In this document: positions 20,882 through 30,360 of the stretch, piece after piece | Layout: each line of letters begins with the position of its first letter | Position numbering within the stretch: position 1 is the stretch's first letter | Made by a program: the position numbers and the translations under genes | The notes under the pieces: generated by a model | Told to the model about the DNA's origin: nothing | Seen by the model: the letters and a program-made list of their open reading frames with translations, nothing else | Database searches by the model: none | DNA from: Carpediemonas membranifera | Lineage: Eukaryota > Fornicata | Length of the DNA: 64,000 nt | NCBI GenBank assembly: GCA_019828565.1 | Contig: JAHDYR010000029.1 | Coordinates: forward strand, 1 to 64,000 | Direction of reading: 5' to 3'

Positions 20882-23393
20882 TCCGGCGCTCGACCACCCC
20901 GTTACTTTGAGGATGGTATGGCAACGTCCGCTGGTGGTGCGCTCCGAGCTGTTCAATCAGGAGGCTCACGACCTGATTAACATACTCTGTTCCGTTGTCA
21001 CTCTTGATGTAGCTTGGGATGCCGTGGCGGGTGACGGCCAGCCATAGGACGTCGACCGCGCTCTGGGCATTGTTTGCGGTTGCCGCATGCAGCTCTGTGT
21101 AGCGTGTGTAGAGGTCCGTGATGACGTAGATGTACTTGGCCTCATACGCGTCCTCCGACAGCGGTCCCACCGTGTCGATGGCTATGGTGTTCCAGAACGA
21201 GTCTTGAATGGTGCGCCCCTCTGGGGCTGACAAGAACTGCTTGAGCCTTGTCTTGGCACAGGTGGGGCACTGCTGGACGAAGTTGCTCACGTCTCTAGCG
21301 CGGCCGGGCCACCAGGCGACCTCGGCTACCCGTTGAAGCGTATCAGCTCTGCCGCTATGTCTGCTGTGGGCGGCTTTGATCAGCTTGTGTCGTAGCGCTC
21401 TGGCGTCTTTGGGGAGGACGGGGACGGCATCCTTCACCCAGGTGTTGTTGTTGATGGTGGCACCAGCGCGTCGCCAAGAATCCTTCTCCTCTTGGGAGGT
21501 GTTCTTTTGAGCAGAACTAATCTCATCGTTCCAATCTGTAAGCTCCACGGCTAGTGCGTCGATGCGGGACATCAAGTCCGCAGTCTCGTTATCAAGACCG
21601 GCGATATGTTCGATTGTATACTGATAATCCGATAGTAACAGCGACCAACGGAGGATCTTATCGTTCTTAAGCTTCTTCTGATCAAGATAAACAAGGTTCT
21701 TGTGATCAGTCTGAATTGTCAGATTTGGGTGAATCCTGAAGAGCTGGCCAAGATCTGGTCTGGTCAGGCAGTGTATGATTGCGAACAGCTCCTGTTCGTA
21801 GGTACTCCACCTTGTCTGAGTCTTGTTGAAGGATCCCGAGAAGAACGAGACTATCTCTTGGCGTCCGTCGTCCCCCTCCTGAGTGAGGATGCCACCGAAT
21901 CCTATATCTGAGGCGTCCGTCTGGAGCACCCACTTCTTGTTGAGGTCCGGATGGACCAGTACTAGGTACTTCTCGAGGCGTCTCTTGAACTCGTCAAGTG
22001 CCTCATCATGAATCGATGACCAAATGAAATCGGCGCCATCGGTGGCCGACCGCAAGTCATTGATGGGAGATAGTACTCTACTAGCGTCAGGAACAAATTT
22101 CGCTACGTAGTTCAGCGAACCACACATTGAAAGAAGTCCTTTCTTCGTCGTTGGCGTTTTCAGGGCATGGATTCCCTCCACGCGTTCCTTGCTTAGCTTT
22201 AGGCCCTCTGTATTACAGATGAAGCCTAGCATCTCCACCTCCTCCACGCCAATCTTGCATTTCGGCGCTTTGAGCCGGAGGCGTTGTTCCTTGCAGATAT
22301 CAAGGACGTTGTGCAGCCGTTCTAGGAACTCCTTCTTCGTGCGGCCATATATCATGACATCGTCGATGTAGATAGCCACGCCGTGGTGTAGCTCCTTCGC
22401 GAAGGCCTTCTCCATACATCTCTGAAAGTGTGATGGGGCGTTGCAGAGGCCAAACGGGAGTCTCTCGAACTCCTCGTACGCATCCGGGGTGATAAAGGCG
22501 GTCTTGGGGATGTCCTCCTCCTTAACCTTGACTTGATAGTAACCTTGTCTCAGGTCGAGACTGGCGTAGTACTCTGCGCCTGCGGCTTCCCGCAGGTACG
22601 CCCTGATGTCAGGTAGCGGGTACCTATCCCGCTTCGTGTGACGGTTGATGACGGTGTAGTCTACACATAGGCGAATCTTGGTCGACCCCTTGTGCCCGTT
22701 CGAAACCACCACTACGGGCGAGGCATATGGCCCGTGACTGTGGCGGATAATGTGCTGGAGGTGCATCTGCGTGACCTCCTGGCGCACCTTCTCTCGCTTT
22801 TCCTCCGAGAGGTGTCTCGGTTTTTGGTTGAACTCATTCACCCAGTCGTCGGAAATGAAATCAATAGACATCGGTTCAAGCTTGCTGCCTTCTGTAGGGA
22901 GCTCTTCCTCGAACATTTCTTCGTATGCAGCGCAGATCTCTCGTGCTGCTGCGCCGGTTTCGTTCTCGCCGAACTCGATCTTATCGATTTCGGTCTTGAT
23001 GCTCCAATTATCAGCGTGTTCCGCCGATAAGTAGCTGTGGTTGTAAGGGAGGATGTCATCTTCCTTCTCCGGGCCTTCTGGCGACGGGAAAGGGAGGAAG
23101 ATTCCTCTGTCGCTGATGAACCCGAGGGCTCTCAGTTGATCTACGCCCAATAGGAGCTTCTCCACAGGACCTGGGAGTACTCTGAAGCTGATGTTCTTGA
23201 CTATGGGTCTCGTGGTCAGGTGTGGGAGCTCGACGCGGAGCTCAACCATCTCATTACCCTTGACGGTGCTACCTCCCGCCAGCGAGACGATAAACGGTTG
23301 GCACTTCTTCGGCTTGATGGAGTTGTCACGCTCTCTCAGAGTGTGAAGCAGTCGGCTGCTAATGAATGAGCCTTGGCCGACATACGCGGGAAA
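20878..23393 (-). CDS. Ty3-D protease tail, RT, RNase H and integrase N/core
   Basis: Open from 23393 down to the Ty3-A insertion. It begins inside the protease (YVGQGSFISSRLLHTL), with the catalytic D-S/T-G missing. RT follows: IIRHSHGPYASPVVVVS, YYASLDLRQGYYQ (first Asp), LPFGLCNAPSHFQR and VAIYIDDVMIYG (YIDD). RNase H has LQTDASDIGFGGIL and QTDHKNLVYLDQ. Integrase has the zinc region (HSRHSGRADTL, CPTCAKTR) and core motifs IAIDTVGPLS, KSDNGTEYVN and NGVVERR. The RT and integrase residues are intact. Only the 5' end is lost. An in-frame stop and unrelated sequence occupy 23394-23434. Confidence 0.85.
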
Positions 23394-23423
23394 TTATAAT
23401 CGATTTCCAACTGAACCATTACG

Positions 23424-23433
23424 AGTGATCACT
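23424..23433 (-). promoter_or_regulatory. Palindromic primer-binding position of Ty3-D
   Basis: AGTGATCACT, a perfect 10 bp palindrome, lies one base inside the 5' LTR in element sense. Compare 16027-16036 and 40684-40693. Confidence 0.5.
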
Positions 23434-23434
23434 A

Positions 23435-23518
23435 TGACGTTGTCGGTGGGAAACATTTTAATCTCGACACAATGGTGTCGTAATCATCAACTGATTAAAT
23501 GATAAGGAGTCTACGAGA
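23435..23518 (-). repeat. 84 bp LTR, 5' LTR of Ty3-D
   Basis: Matches 15145-15228 except that the terminal TG (element sense) reads TC because of one base at 23517. It interrupts the DIRS RT at the GYYQLGVKP motif. Confidence 0.75.
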
Positions 23519-24163
23519 GATGGCTTCACGCCGAGTTGGTAGTAGCCTGAGCGTAGGTCTAGCTTCACTGCGCTGTCGTCCGGGGCTGCGATCTCCAAGA
23601 GGCGCTTGAGGCCGAAAAGGCGGAACACCCGCCGCTCCTTCGTAACGTCGTTCAACGTTCTGAGATCGTGTATCAGTCGCGGGGAGCCGTCGGACTTTGG
23701 AGTAGTGAATATGGGGGAGACTAGACGAGGCCTGCGACTGCAGATGCGCTCGACTTGGGACTTGACGAGCTCCTGCATGAGTGGTCGGAGGCACTCGGAG
23801 GCCGCGGGCGATAGGGGTCGGGGCTTGGGCTGACGTGGCGACCCGGTGATCTCGATCGGGACGCCTGCCTCGATCCACGAGACCACGTCTGAGGGCGCTC
23901 CCGAGGCGGACCAGAGCTGATGACGGGCTATCGTGGGAAATGTGAGGAGTCTCGGAGGAGGAGAGAGACGTTGAGGAGGGATGTGCGAGTGTGAGAGGTG
24001 GTGAGAGAGATCTTGAAGATGGCTTGTTACTGGCGGCTTCTTTTCGGTCCGGGCTTGCCCGCCTTGAAGGCGGAGCGCTCTTGCTGAGCCTGGGCCAGAC
24101 GGGGAAATTTTGCCAGCGTGTGAAGAATGCGCTGCTCGAGCTCCAGTTGGCGCGTGGCAACAT
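23495..24163 (-). other. Open -1 frame overlapping DIRS copy D3
   Basis: A 222-codon open frame in -1 register to the D3 RT, Ser/Arg/Pro-rich. Listed for comparison with the other DIRS copies. Confidence 0.4.
23519..24000 (-). pseudogene. DIRS copy D3 reverse transcriptase, truncated
   Basis: The minus strand reads GAPSDVVSWIEAGVPIEI, RLVSPIFTTPKSDGSPRLI, HDLRTLNDVTKERRVFRLFG and KLDLRSGYYQLGVKP, where the 84 bp LTR cuts it off. These are DIRS RT motifs up to the first catalytic Asp. The YxDD box, RNase H and recombinase are lost. The gag-like ORF lies directly upstream. Confidence 0.8.
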
Positions 24164-24443
24164 CGGCGTGTTGGGCGTCTCTCGGCGGGGTGGCGATGAA
24201 AGCCTTTGAAGCGATGCTCACAGCTGCGGCTGCCTGGTAGCCGTAACGGTCCTTGATGTCGAGAGATCGGTGGCGTGCGTAGAGCTCGAGCAAGATGACG
24301 TCGATGTCGATCGGCTCCTCGTAGCGCATCATACGGTATATGCGCTCGATCCAATCAGCTTCCTCGCGCATTGAGGAGGACTGAGGCTTGGACCAGCCCT
24401 CGTTGCGGGCGTTCCTCTGCAGCTCCTGCACACGAGCGTTCAT
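24027..24443 (-). CDS. DIRS copy D3 gag-like ORF1
   Basis: A 138-residue helical, basic-tailed protein: EADWIERIYRMMRYEEP, LDIKDRYGYQAAAAVSI, and a C-terminus rich in Lys/Arg (AGKPGPKRSRQ). The core WIERIYRMM...IKDRYGY is shared with the ORF1 of D2 (FLENLYRTF...VKDRYGY) and more weakly D4 (WLQMLYRDI...IKDINGF). It precedes the RT, as gag does in DIRS elements. It probably packages the RNA. The start is a choice among in-frame Mets. Confidence 0.65.
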   Translation of the reverse strand: MNARVQELQRNARNEGWSKPQSSSMREEADWIERIYRMMRYEEPIDIDVILLELYARHRSLDIKDRYGYQAAAAVSIASKAFIATPPRDAQHADVATRQLELEQRILHTLAKFPRLAQAQQERSAFKAGKPGPKRSRQ

Positions 24444-24722
24444 GAGGAGTAGTTCTTGCGTAGGACCTTAAGCTCATCTTCTTCGACTGGTTGGACGTTC
24501 CCCTGCTCGTCAGGGGCTCTGACTTCTTCTGCTTCTCCTTCCATCTCTCCTTCTGCCTGATTCGATCTCCTCCCGCCAAACGAATCATCTATCAAATCGC
24601 CTATCAAATCTCATAAAGATTCACCTCGGATCTCCCGGATCTCGGAGGCTTGCCCAGGACGCCGCACTTGGCGTGTCTCCGCCCCGTCACGGAATTGTCA
24701 CGTCGCCTTTGGTCTCGGCAAA

Positions 24723-24796
24723 GACTTCGTGGATCAGTGGTTTAGATCATTTGCCTTACACGCAACAGGTCGTGGGTTCGATCCCCACCGAAGTCA
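24723..24796 (+). tRNA. tRNA-Val (anticodon UAC)
   Basis: Cloverleaf: acceptor GACTTCG pairs with CGAAGTC, D stem GATC/GATC, anticodon loop CTTACAC with TAC at 24757-24759, and T arm GTGGG-TTCGATC-CCCAC. The anticodon stem has one mismatch at its top. No intron and no encoded CCA. DIRS material flanks it on both sides: a 5' end about 120 bp upstream and an RNase H end about 40-100 bp downstream, both on the minus strand. Confidence 0.9.
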
Positions 24797-24890
24797 TAAC
24801 CTTAGGTATGATGGCCAGATTTTGCTGGCCATATTGCCATATAACACGATTGTATACGACGGGATATCTGTCCAATCAGAGCTAGCGGGG
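24797..24890. other. Spacer between tRNA-Val and DIRS copy D1
   Basis: Contains the inverted pair ATGGCCAG / CTGGCCAT (24811-24832), a short hairpin about 15 bp past the tRNA that could assist polymerase III release or be a DIRS remnant. Nothing else seen. Confidence 0.3.
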
Positions 24891-26110
24891 GAGCCATGAA
24901 GACCCTCACGGTTGACCCAAGCCTGGGCTGTGGAGTTGTCCGTAAAGACTGTGAGCACCCTGCGCTCCTTGAAGCTTGGAAGGGATTCGACGGCACGGAC
25001 CACGGCATACAGCTCTCGAACGTTGATGGACTCCGTCGCAATGTTGGCTGGGAATGTGCCCTGAATGGAAGAGTCGCTTGTGCCGGGGTTGAAGATGACT
25101 GCTCCCCAGCCCTCGTCCGAGGCATCCGAGGTCACGCACAGGTCGAGATCCCACGAGGGAAAGAGATCTGCGAACGGTCTTGTTGGGCATGAGAGTAAGA
25201 GGGCTTCCCACTGTTCGTGCTCGGCTCTGTCTGCCGGTTGAAGGACTAGCTCGGATGATGGACGGAGTGCTTGTAGCCGACGCAGCTTGTGGACGAGCCT
25301 CGACGTGTAGGCGAAGAAGCCCAGGCGGCCTATCACTGACGCCCAGTCCTGTGCCGTGATCTTGTTGGAGGATAAAGCGGCCCTGATGGTGTTGCGGTAC
25401 TTCTCTGCTTTGTCCTTGGGAAGGCTGACGGTCATGGAGCGTGTGTCGAGCAGAACTCCCAGGTACTGGATGAGCTGGACGGGCTCGAGCTCGCTCTTTC
25501 GACGTTCACGATGATGCCGAGAAGCTGAAGGGTCCTGAGCACCTCTGGCCCTATCGATCGGAGGTAGGCTTGATCTGCATGGGCCAGCAGGAAGTCGTCT
25601 AGATACACACTCACCTTGACCTTGAAGCGCAACGCTAGGATCCTCGCGGCTTGTACCATCACCAGCTGGAAGAAATATGGAGCCGCTGTCCACCCGAACG
25701 ACAGGCCTGTATAGTGATAAGCCTGGCCGTTGGGAAGAACCACTCCCAAGAGCGGAGCGTCTTGGGGCTTCACGCCTAGCTGATGATAGCCGTCCGAGAG
25801 GTCTATCTTTGCCAAATAGTCGCCCTGAGCGAGAATGCCCACCGCTCGTCGTACGCCGAATAAGCGAAAGACCCGACGCTCCTTGGTGATGGCGTTGAGG
25901 CGCCGCAAGTCGTGGATGACACGGATGTCGGTCTCGCCCTTGGCTACAGAGAAGAGGGGGGCGCTGTGACGGAGCTTGCGCATGGATGACTTGATGAGAG
26001 CCCCCGAGGCGAGCTGGTCCTTGAGCTTGTCCAGGATCTTGCGGTCGATGCTGGCCTGAGGTGATGGGGGTGAGGGCAGGCGTTTGAGCTATATGGGAAC
26101 TCCCTCGCGT
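24890..26110 (-). pseudogene. DIRS copy D1 RT-RNase H, truncated both ends
   Basis: Starts near 26110 with SSEQSQVREGVPI followed by an in-frame TAG where the family has Glu. RT is in one frame (25983-25432): APLFSVAKGETDIRVIHDLR, KIDLSDGYHQLGV, LSFGWTAAPYFFQ and VSVYLDDFLLAHAD. After a slip near 25490 it continues one frame over with LIQYLGVLLDTRS, RNase H DLCVTSDASDEGWGAVIF, LYAVVRAVESLP and TVFTDNSTAQAWVNREG, where it ends near 24890. The stop, the frameshift and the lost ends make it dead. Its RNase H end points at the tRNA-Val gene. Confidence 0.8.
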
Positions 26111-27980
26111 ACCTGTGATTGCTCGCTGGAAGACCGAAGGGGAATGAACAGTGCGGCAAGGCGGAAGGTCCCGTCCTGCTGTAGAGGCGTGAGCAGCGAG
26201 AAGTCGGCAGTTTCCGTCCTCCTTACTCGAAAGAACAGTCTGTGCGGCGAGAGGGCTCTCAGTGCCATCGCCGTTGGAGACCTTGCGTCCGAGATGAGAA
26301 GTGCCACTGCAAATCTGCACTTCTTCGGCGAGGCCCCCGGGTCCAGGTCCAGGCTCTGAAGCTTCGCCGGGACCTGTGGGAGAAGGCTGAACGGCACCGC
26401 AGCGAACCATCTGGCCTGCGACCAGTCGCGCTGTATCATCTCCTCTGGAGTCCATCGGGGTTGTGCACCGAACAGCTCGAGGGGCCATGCGTCCTTCTGC
26501 ATCGGGCCCCATGCCTCCACTATGCGCCTGATGATCGACTCGGAGGGAAGGAGCCCCCTGCTGTCCCTGGAGAGTGAGTCGGCGATCACGTTGAGATGGC
26601 CGGCCGAGTGGATAGCGCGCACCGAGATATGCCGCTCGGATAACTGAGGCAGTAACACGCGAAGGATCCGGTCTACCACCGCCGGAGCCCTGGTGGAGCC
26701 CTGCCGGTTGAGCCAGGAGACCGCGGCCACGTTGTCCGAAAAAATTGTGAGTTCGCATGAGCCGGGCAGGTCCATCGCTAGGACGCGGCGGATGGCCTCC
26801 TGGATAGCCCGAAACTCCAGAAGCGTGATGTGCTCCCCGGCAGGTGCCTCCATGGAGAAGTGTGTCGTCTTTTGGCCCGGGATCGAGATGATTCCCCCGA
26901 GGCCGAACATTGACGCGTCTGTCATCACTGAGGCCTCGATCTGCGGCGAGAGACCCCAAATGTGGAGCAATTCTGCGAAGCTCCTGGCCGGCGACGGCGC
27001 GCTCAGGCGTTTGCGCCACTCCTCGAGAGCCTGACGGGCCTCTCCGTGAAAGAGGACTCTGTAGCTGGTCGCGGTCCCTCGGAGCATGCGCTGTAGCGGG
27101 CGCAACATGGCCACACCGTCCGGCCAGATGATCGACGCGTAGGAGAGGTTGCCGATAAGACGCTGCAGTTTGTGGAATGTCGAGCCCCGCAGCAATGCTT
27201 CCTCGACACGGAGACGGTACCTTGCCCGCTTCTCCTCGGCCAGGCGCAGGCCCCTGAGCCTCGCATCGATTACAAAGCCGAGAAACGTCGTGATCGAGAC
27301 CGGAGTCAGTTGCGACTTTTTGTGGTTGATCACGAACCCCATTTCGCCCAGGAGACGCGTTATCTGAGGCATCGCGGTCCTGAGCAGGGCCCTCGGGCCC
27401 GAGAAAAGAAAGTCGTCCAGATATATCGTGAGATTGACGCCAGGGAATCTCCGTGCCACTATCTGGCCGGCGGCTAACATCGTCCGCTGGAAGTGGAAGG
27501 GCGCCGGCGCCCACCCGAACGGCAGTACGTTGTAGACGTATGGGCGACCGTCCACGATGAAGCCGAGAAGCGTGCGGTCGGACCCCCGAATGCCCAGCTG
27601 ATGATAGCCCTTCTCTAAGTCGAGGCGAGCCATGTGGTCGCCGGCCCTCAGCTGGCCCAGGGCCTGCCTGACGCCCCGAAGCCGGAACGTGCCGCTCCGT
27701 CGAAACAGCGTTCAACGACCGCAAGTCGTGGATGAGGCGCGTCTGGCTCTCGCCCTTCGGGACTGTGAACAGAGGGGAGACCAGACGGGGAGATCGGAAC
27801 GGGCTGACCGCGCCCAGAGCGAGGAGCGTCGTGAGATGCTCGCGGAACGCTCGTCTGTCGCGCTGCCGGACCGGCGGGAGCGCAGGGTGCCGGGGGGCGG
27901 CGCGGATCTCGATTGGCACCCCGTCCCTCAGCCACCCAACCACCTCGGAGGGCGCGCCCAAGGACTCCCAGAGCCTCCAC
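26110..27980 (-). CDS. DIRS copy D2 RT-RNase H
   Basis: The RT start lies in the frame opening at 27961 (APSEVVGWLRDGVPIEI, RLVSPLFTVPKGESQTRLI). A slip near 27690 moves it to the 27633 frame: MARLDLEKGYHQLGI (first RT Asp), VLPFGWAPAPFHFQRTML, LTIYLDDFLFSG (YLDD) and TFLGFVIDARL. RNase H follows with ASVMTDASMFGLGGIISI, LLEFRAIQEAI and FSDNVAAVSWLNRQGS. A C-terminal extension (PEEMIQRDWSQARWFAAVPF) is shared in position with the complete element. The copy then breaks into D1 near 26110, so no recombinase is left. Confidence 0.82.
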
Positions 27981-28200
27981 TTTGCGTTGAGACTCGGAAA
28001 CTGGTGAGGCGTGCGTGGAGCTGGGGGAGGTGGTGGAGGAAGACTGACAGCCGCGGTCCGGGGTGGCGGCGACGACGGCGGGCGTGGCGGAGGAGATGGG
28101 GGAGGGGGTTGAGGAGGGGATGAAGATGTGAGGGGAGGAGGAGATGAGGTTTGAGGAGGAAGAGGGGCTAAATGATGATGATGATCTTGATGGTAGTCTA

Positions 28201-28712
28201 TTAAAGGCGCTTCGGGCCCTTCTTGGACTTGCCCGCGCCGTGAAAATTGGACGAGTCGGACTTCCTCTCCTTGAGGTGGGGGTTCTTGGCGAGGGTCTTC
28301 AGCACTACCTTTGCGTTAATCTCGGCTGGGCCCATCTCGGGGCTTTCAGCAAGAGCTGCTGCGCCGGCGGTGGCGACCTGCAGGGAGGGGAGGTATCCGT
28401 AACGGTCCTTCACCCAGAGCACACGGTGGCGCAAATATTTCTGCGACAGCACGGCGTAGCCTGAGCATTCGCCAAACTTGAAGGTGCGGTACAGGTTCTC
28501 GAGAAAATCTGTTTCCTCCTTCATCGTGTTGCTGGCGGGCGCTGCCAGACAACGTTGGACTCCTCACGGAGCTGCTTGATCGTCTTTTCCAGACGCTTCT
28601 GGTCCTCTTGCGTGGCAAGCTCCTGCTTGAGCTGCTGGACGGTGACCATGAGCTCCTGAATCGAAGCTGTGGCGTTCTGAAGCTGTTCCTCTTGATTGGC
28701 GTTCATCTGCAT
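28201..28712 (-). CDS. DIRS copy D2 gag-like ORF1, frameshifted
   Basis: Two frames. The first (28712-28521) is a coiled coil (EEQLQNATASIQELMVTVQQ and LKQELATQEDQKRLEKTIKQ). The second (28524-28201) holds ETDFLENLYRTFKFGECSGY, LWVKDRYGYLPSLQVA and a basic tail (KSKKGPKRL). They meet around 28524. The coil-then-basic layout suits an RNA-binding structural protein. It lies directly upstream of the D2 RT, though about 220 bp of Pro-rich low-complexity DNA (27980-28200) intervenes. Confidence 0.65.
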
Positions 28713-28914
28713 AGTATTCTTGCCTTTCTTCGAACTGGCCAGGATTGATCTGACTCTGATTCGACCTAAGAGCCAGCATCAATAAGACCTTGACCGCTCA
28801 GCCGAAGATCGTCCGGTGCCTCCGCTCACCTTCACGACCATTTGGTCGACGATAATCGACTATTCCAAATTGATCTAATCAAATATATATTCCGTTTGGC
28901 GGCCTTGGCCCGTC
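28713..28914. other. 5' region of DIRS copy D2
   Basis: AT-rich upstream region (TATATATTCC near 28884) with no gene. It joins the 182 bp repeat at 28915. Confidence 0.35.
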
Positions 28915-29096
28915 ATCCGTGTCGCCTTCGGCCATCCTCACGGTTTCTGCTGGAGGGATACGATCTGCTCGCGATCGGGACGGATCAAGACCGTATCCAC
29001 AATCATATCTTTCGAGATTTTCTAAATATTTTGGCCATCTTTCTCGTGTCCCCGGAATCCTGTTCTGACACACCCTGACCCAGCAGTGTCAGGGCG
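28915..29096 (-). repeat. 182 bp direct repeat, copy 2
   Basis: Identical over 182 bp to 32854-33035, which is the 5' end of the complete DIRS-type element and encodes its gag N-terminus. Here it lies 91 bp past the recombinase stop. This resembles the A2 part of 'split direct repeats' (A1-ORFs-B1-A2-B2) of PAT/Ngaro-type elements, but the expected B2 is not seen. It could instead be the 5' end of D2. Confidence 0.65.
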
Positions 29097-29187
29097 ACAT
29101 CCATTTCTCTAACTCTTGCCTGATTCTTTTCCCCTCGTTCCGTTTCATCTCCCTTTATCGCTACAATGCTCTCTTATGTCCTATATT

Positions 29188-30360
29188 CTATGTTCTTCTC
29201 TGCAGAGCATGCTGTGAGATTCGAATGGCCTCTTCACAGTATCTATTCACCGAATCGATCGACTTCCAGCCTCCTAGTGCCTGAATAACCAATGGGGAAC
29301 GCCCTTCCTCGATCATGTGAACGACGGCTCCACGTCTGAAGCTGTGTCCTGTTGCCTTGAAGACCTCGTTGACGTCCATGATCATCTCCCATCTGCGCCA
29401 CCTTGTTGCTGTCAGTGGAAGGCAGTTGTCTCTCAGCAGGCTCTCGGTGTGCTGTATGGATCTCCACAGGGGTCCTTCCGTCTGAATGTCGTTGAGGTGT
29501 GCTCTCAGCCACTTGGCTGGGCTTAAGCCTCCTGCTGCTAGTAGTGGGATCAGCTTCACCATGGGCTCATCCCTGGTCTTGGATCTTCGAATAGTGATCT
29601 CGTAGCCCTCTCTCACCCGCCGAACGTCGGTCGTGAGTAAGCTCATTATCTCCCCTGATCTGCTGACGGTGGAGAAGCACGTCAGTCCGAAGGCTACTGC
29701 CTGCGTGAGCGCCGGTGACTTGGTCTTGCGCGCCGCGGCTGCTGCTCTCTTCAGCTGCTCGACTGTCACCGGGTATGCCTTTCCAGTCTTACGACCCACA
29801 GTGAGCTCGCATTTGCCGGCCATTCTTGCACACGCGCGTATAAGAGCCCTGTGGATGGGTGAGCTCTCCAGACCATGGTTGATCGACTCTAGGCCAGTCC
29901 TGATATTTGCTTCCTTGACGAGGAATGTGTCCTTGGCAATGAAAGGGATCTCTTGTATCATGTAGTGTAGGAGGTAGTCGTCATCAGGCGCCATCTGTGC
30001 GATCTCTTCGACTTCTGCTCTCCAGTCTGCGTCCCTAATGCGTTGTGCCATCTCGCCCAGGAAAACGGCTGTTTCTGCCCTTGCTCCTACCGTGTCTCTG
30101 TTCTCTCCAGCTTCCTCCTCTTCCTCCATCATACGTTCTGCAAAACTGATGTACTTTGCCGTCTCCACGGCTATGCGCTCTCGGGTGCTCCGTTCCCGGT
30201 CCCTGATGAGTGCTGCTCCGAGTATCTGATCTCTGAGGCCTGTCTCGAACTCTCTGGGGCTTCTTCGCCACCTGTGCTCCTCCTGTCTTCCGCTGGCGAT
30301 ACGTTCTCTCGCTCTCTGTTGCAGGACTCCCCCGGCTGTGAGGACGAGGTCTCTGTGGCG
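29188..30360 (-). CDS. DIRS tyrosine recombinase
   Basis: The C-terminal about 390 codons of the open frame from 33012. The N-terminal SAM-like region is around AERMMEEEEE...SFAERMM and DDDYLLHYMIQEIPF. The catalytic domain has the first Arg in STVSRSGEIMSLL. The H-x-x-R is in GHSFRRGAVVHM, the Trp in LGGWKSIDS and the nucleophilic Tyr in VNRYCEEA, about 15 residues before the end. These enzymes integrate a circular DNA copy without duplicating the target. The start codon is unclear: the frame is open all the way from gag, so it may be made as a gag fusion, by internal initiation or by frameshift from RT (the two overlap at about 30171-30360). Confidence 0.85.
   Translation of the reverse strand, partial: RHRDLVLTAGGVLQQRARERIASGRQEEHRWRRSPREFETGLRDQILGAALIRDRERSTRERIAVETAKYISFAERMMEEEEEAGENRDTVGARAETAVFLGEMAQRIRDADWRAEVEEIAQMAPDDDYLLHYMIQEIPFIAKDTFLVKEANIRTGLESINHGLESSPIHRALIRACARMAGKCELTVGRKTGKAYPVTVEQLKRAAAAARKTKSPALTQAVAFGLTCFSTVSRSGEIMSLLTTDVRRVREGYEITIRRSKTRDEPMVKLIPLLAAGGLSPAKWLRAHLNDIQTEGPLWRSIQHTESLLRDNCLPLTATRWRRWEMIMDVNEVFKATGHSFRRGAVVHMIEEGRSPLVIQALGGWKSIDSVNRYCEEAIRISQHALQRRT

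Larger units (their letters stand above)
15145..23518 (-). mobile_element. Ty3-D: 5'-truncated Ty3/Gypsy element interrupted by Ty3-A
   Basis: Minus-strand element bounded by 84 bp LTRs. Its pol reads from about 23393 to 20878 and resumes at 15956, because Ty3-A (15961-20877) is inserted in the integrase region. The reading frame is continuous once Ty3-A and one GCGT copy are disregarded. Gag and the protease active site are missing, so the 5' internal part was deleted before or after insertion. The flanks differ (CTGG left, GATGG right) and the 5' LTR terminal TG is altered to TC. No target duplication remains, so one side was probably rearranged. Confidence 0.7.
24794..27961 (-). other. 1055-codon open frame across DIRS copies D2 and D1
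   Basis: This frame encodes the true D2 RT start (SEVVGWLRDGVPIEI to LIHDLRSLNAVS). It then runs in -1 register under the D2 RT-RNase H (27633-26089) and the D1 RT, and encodes the D1 RNase H at its end. It is thus a composite of real and overlapping frame, not one protein. Its openness over about 2.5 kb out of frame is notable. Confidence 0.5.

Noticed and set aside
23519-23523. GATGG after the Ty3-D right LTR matching GATGG before the solo LTR at 40988-40992 as a target duplication
   Set aside because: The two sites are 17 kb apart in unrelated genes. A 5 bp match among several possible pairings is weak, so I treat it as coincidence or target preference.
24794-27961. A single 1055-residue protein
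   Set aside because: Real DIRS motifs occur in this frame only at the two ends. The middle is out of register with RT motifs in another frame, and two element copies are joined near 26110.
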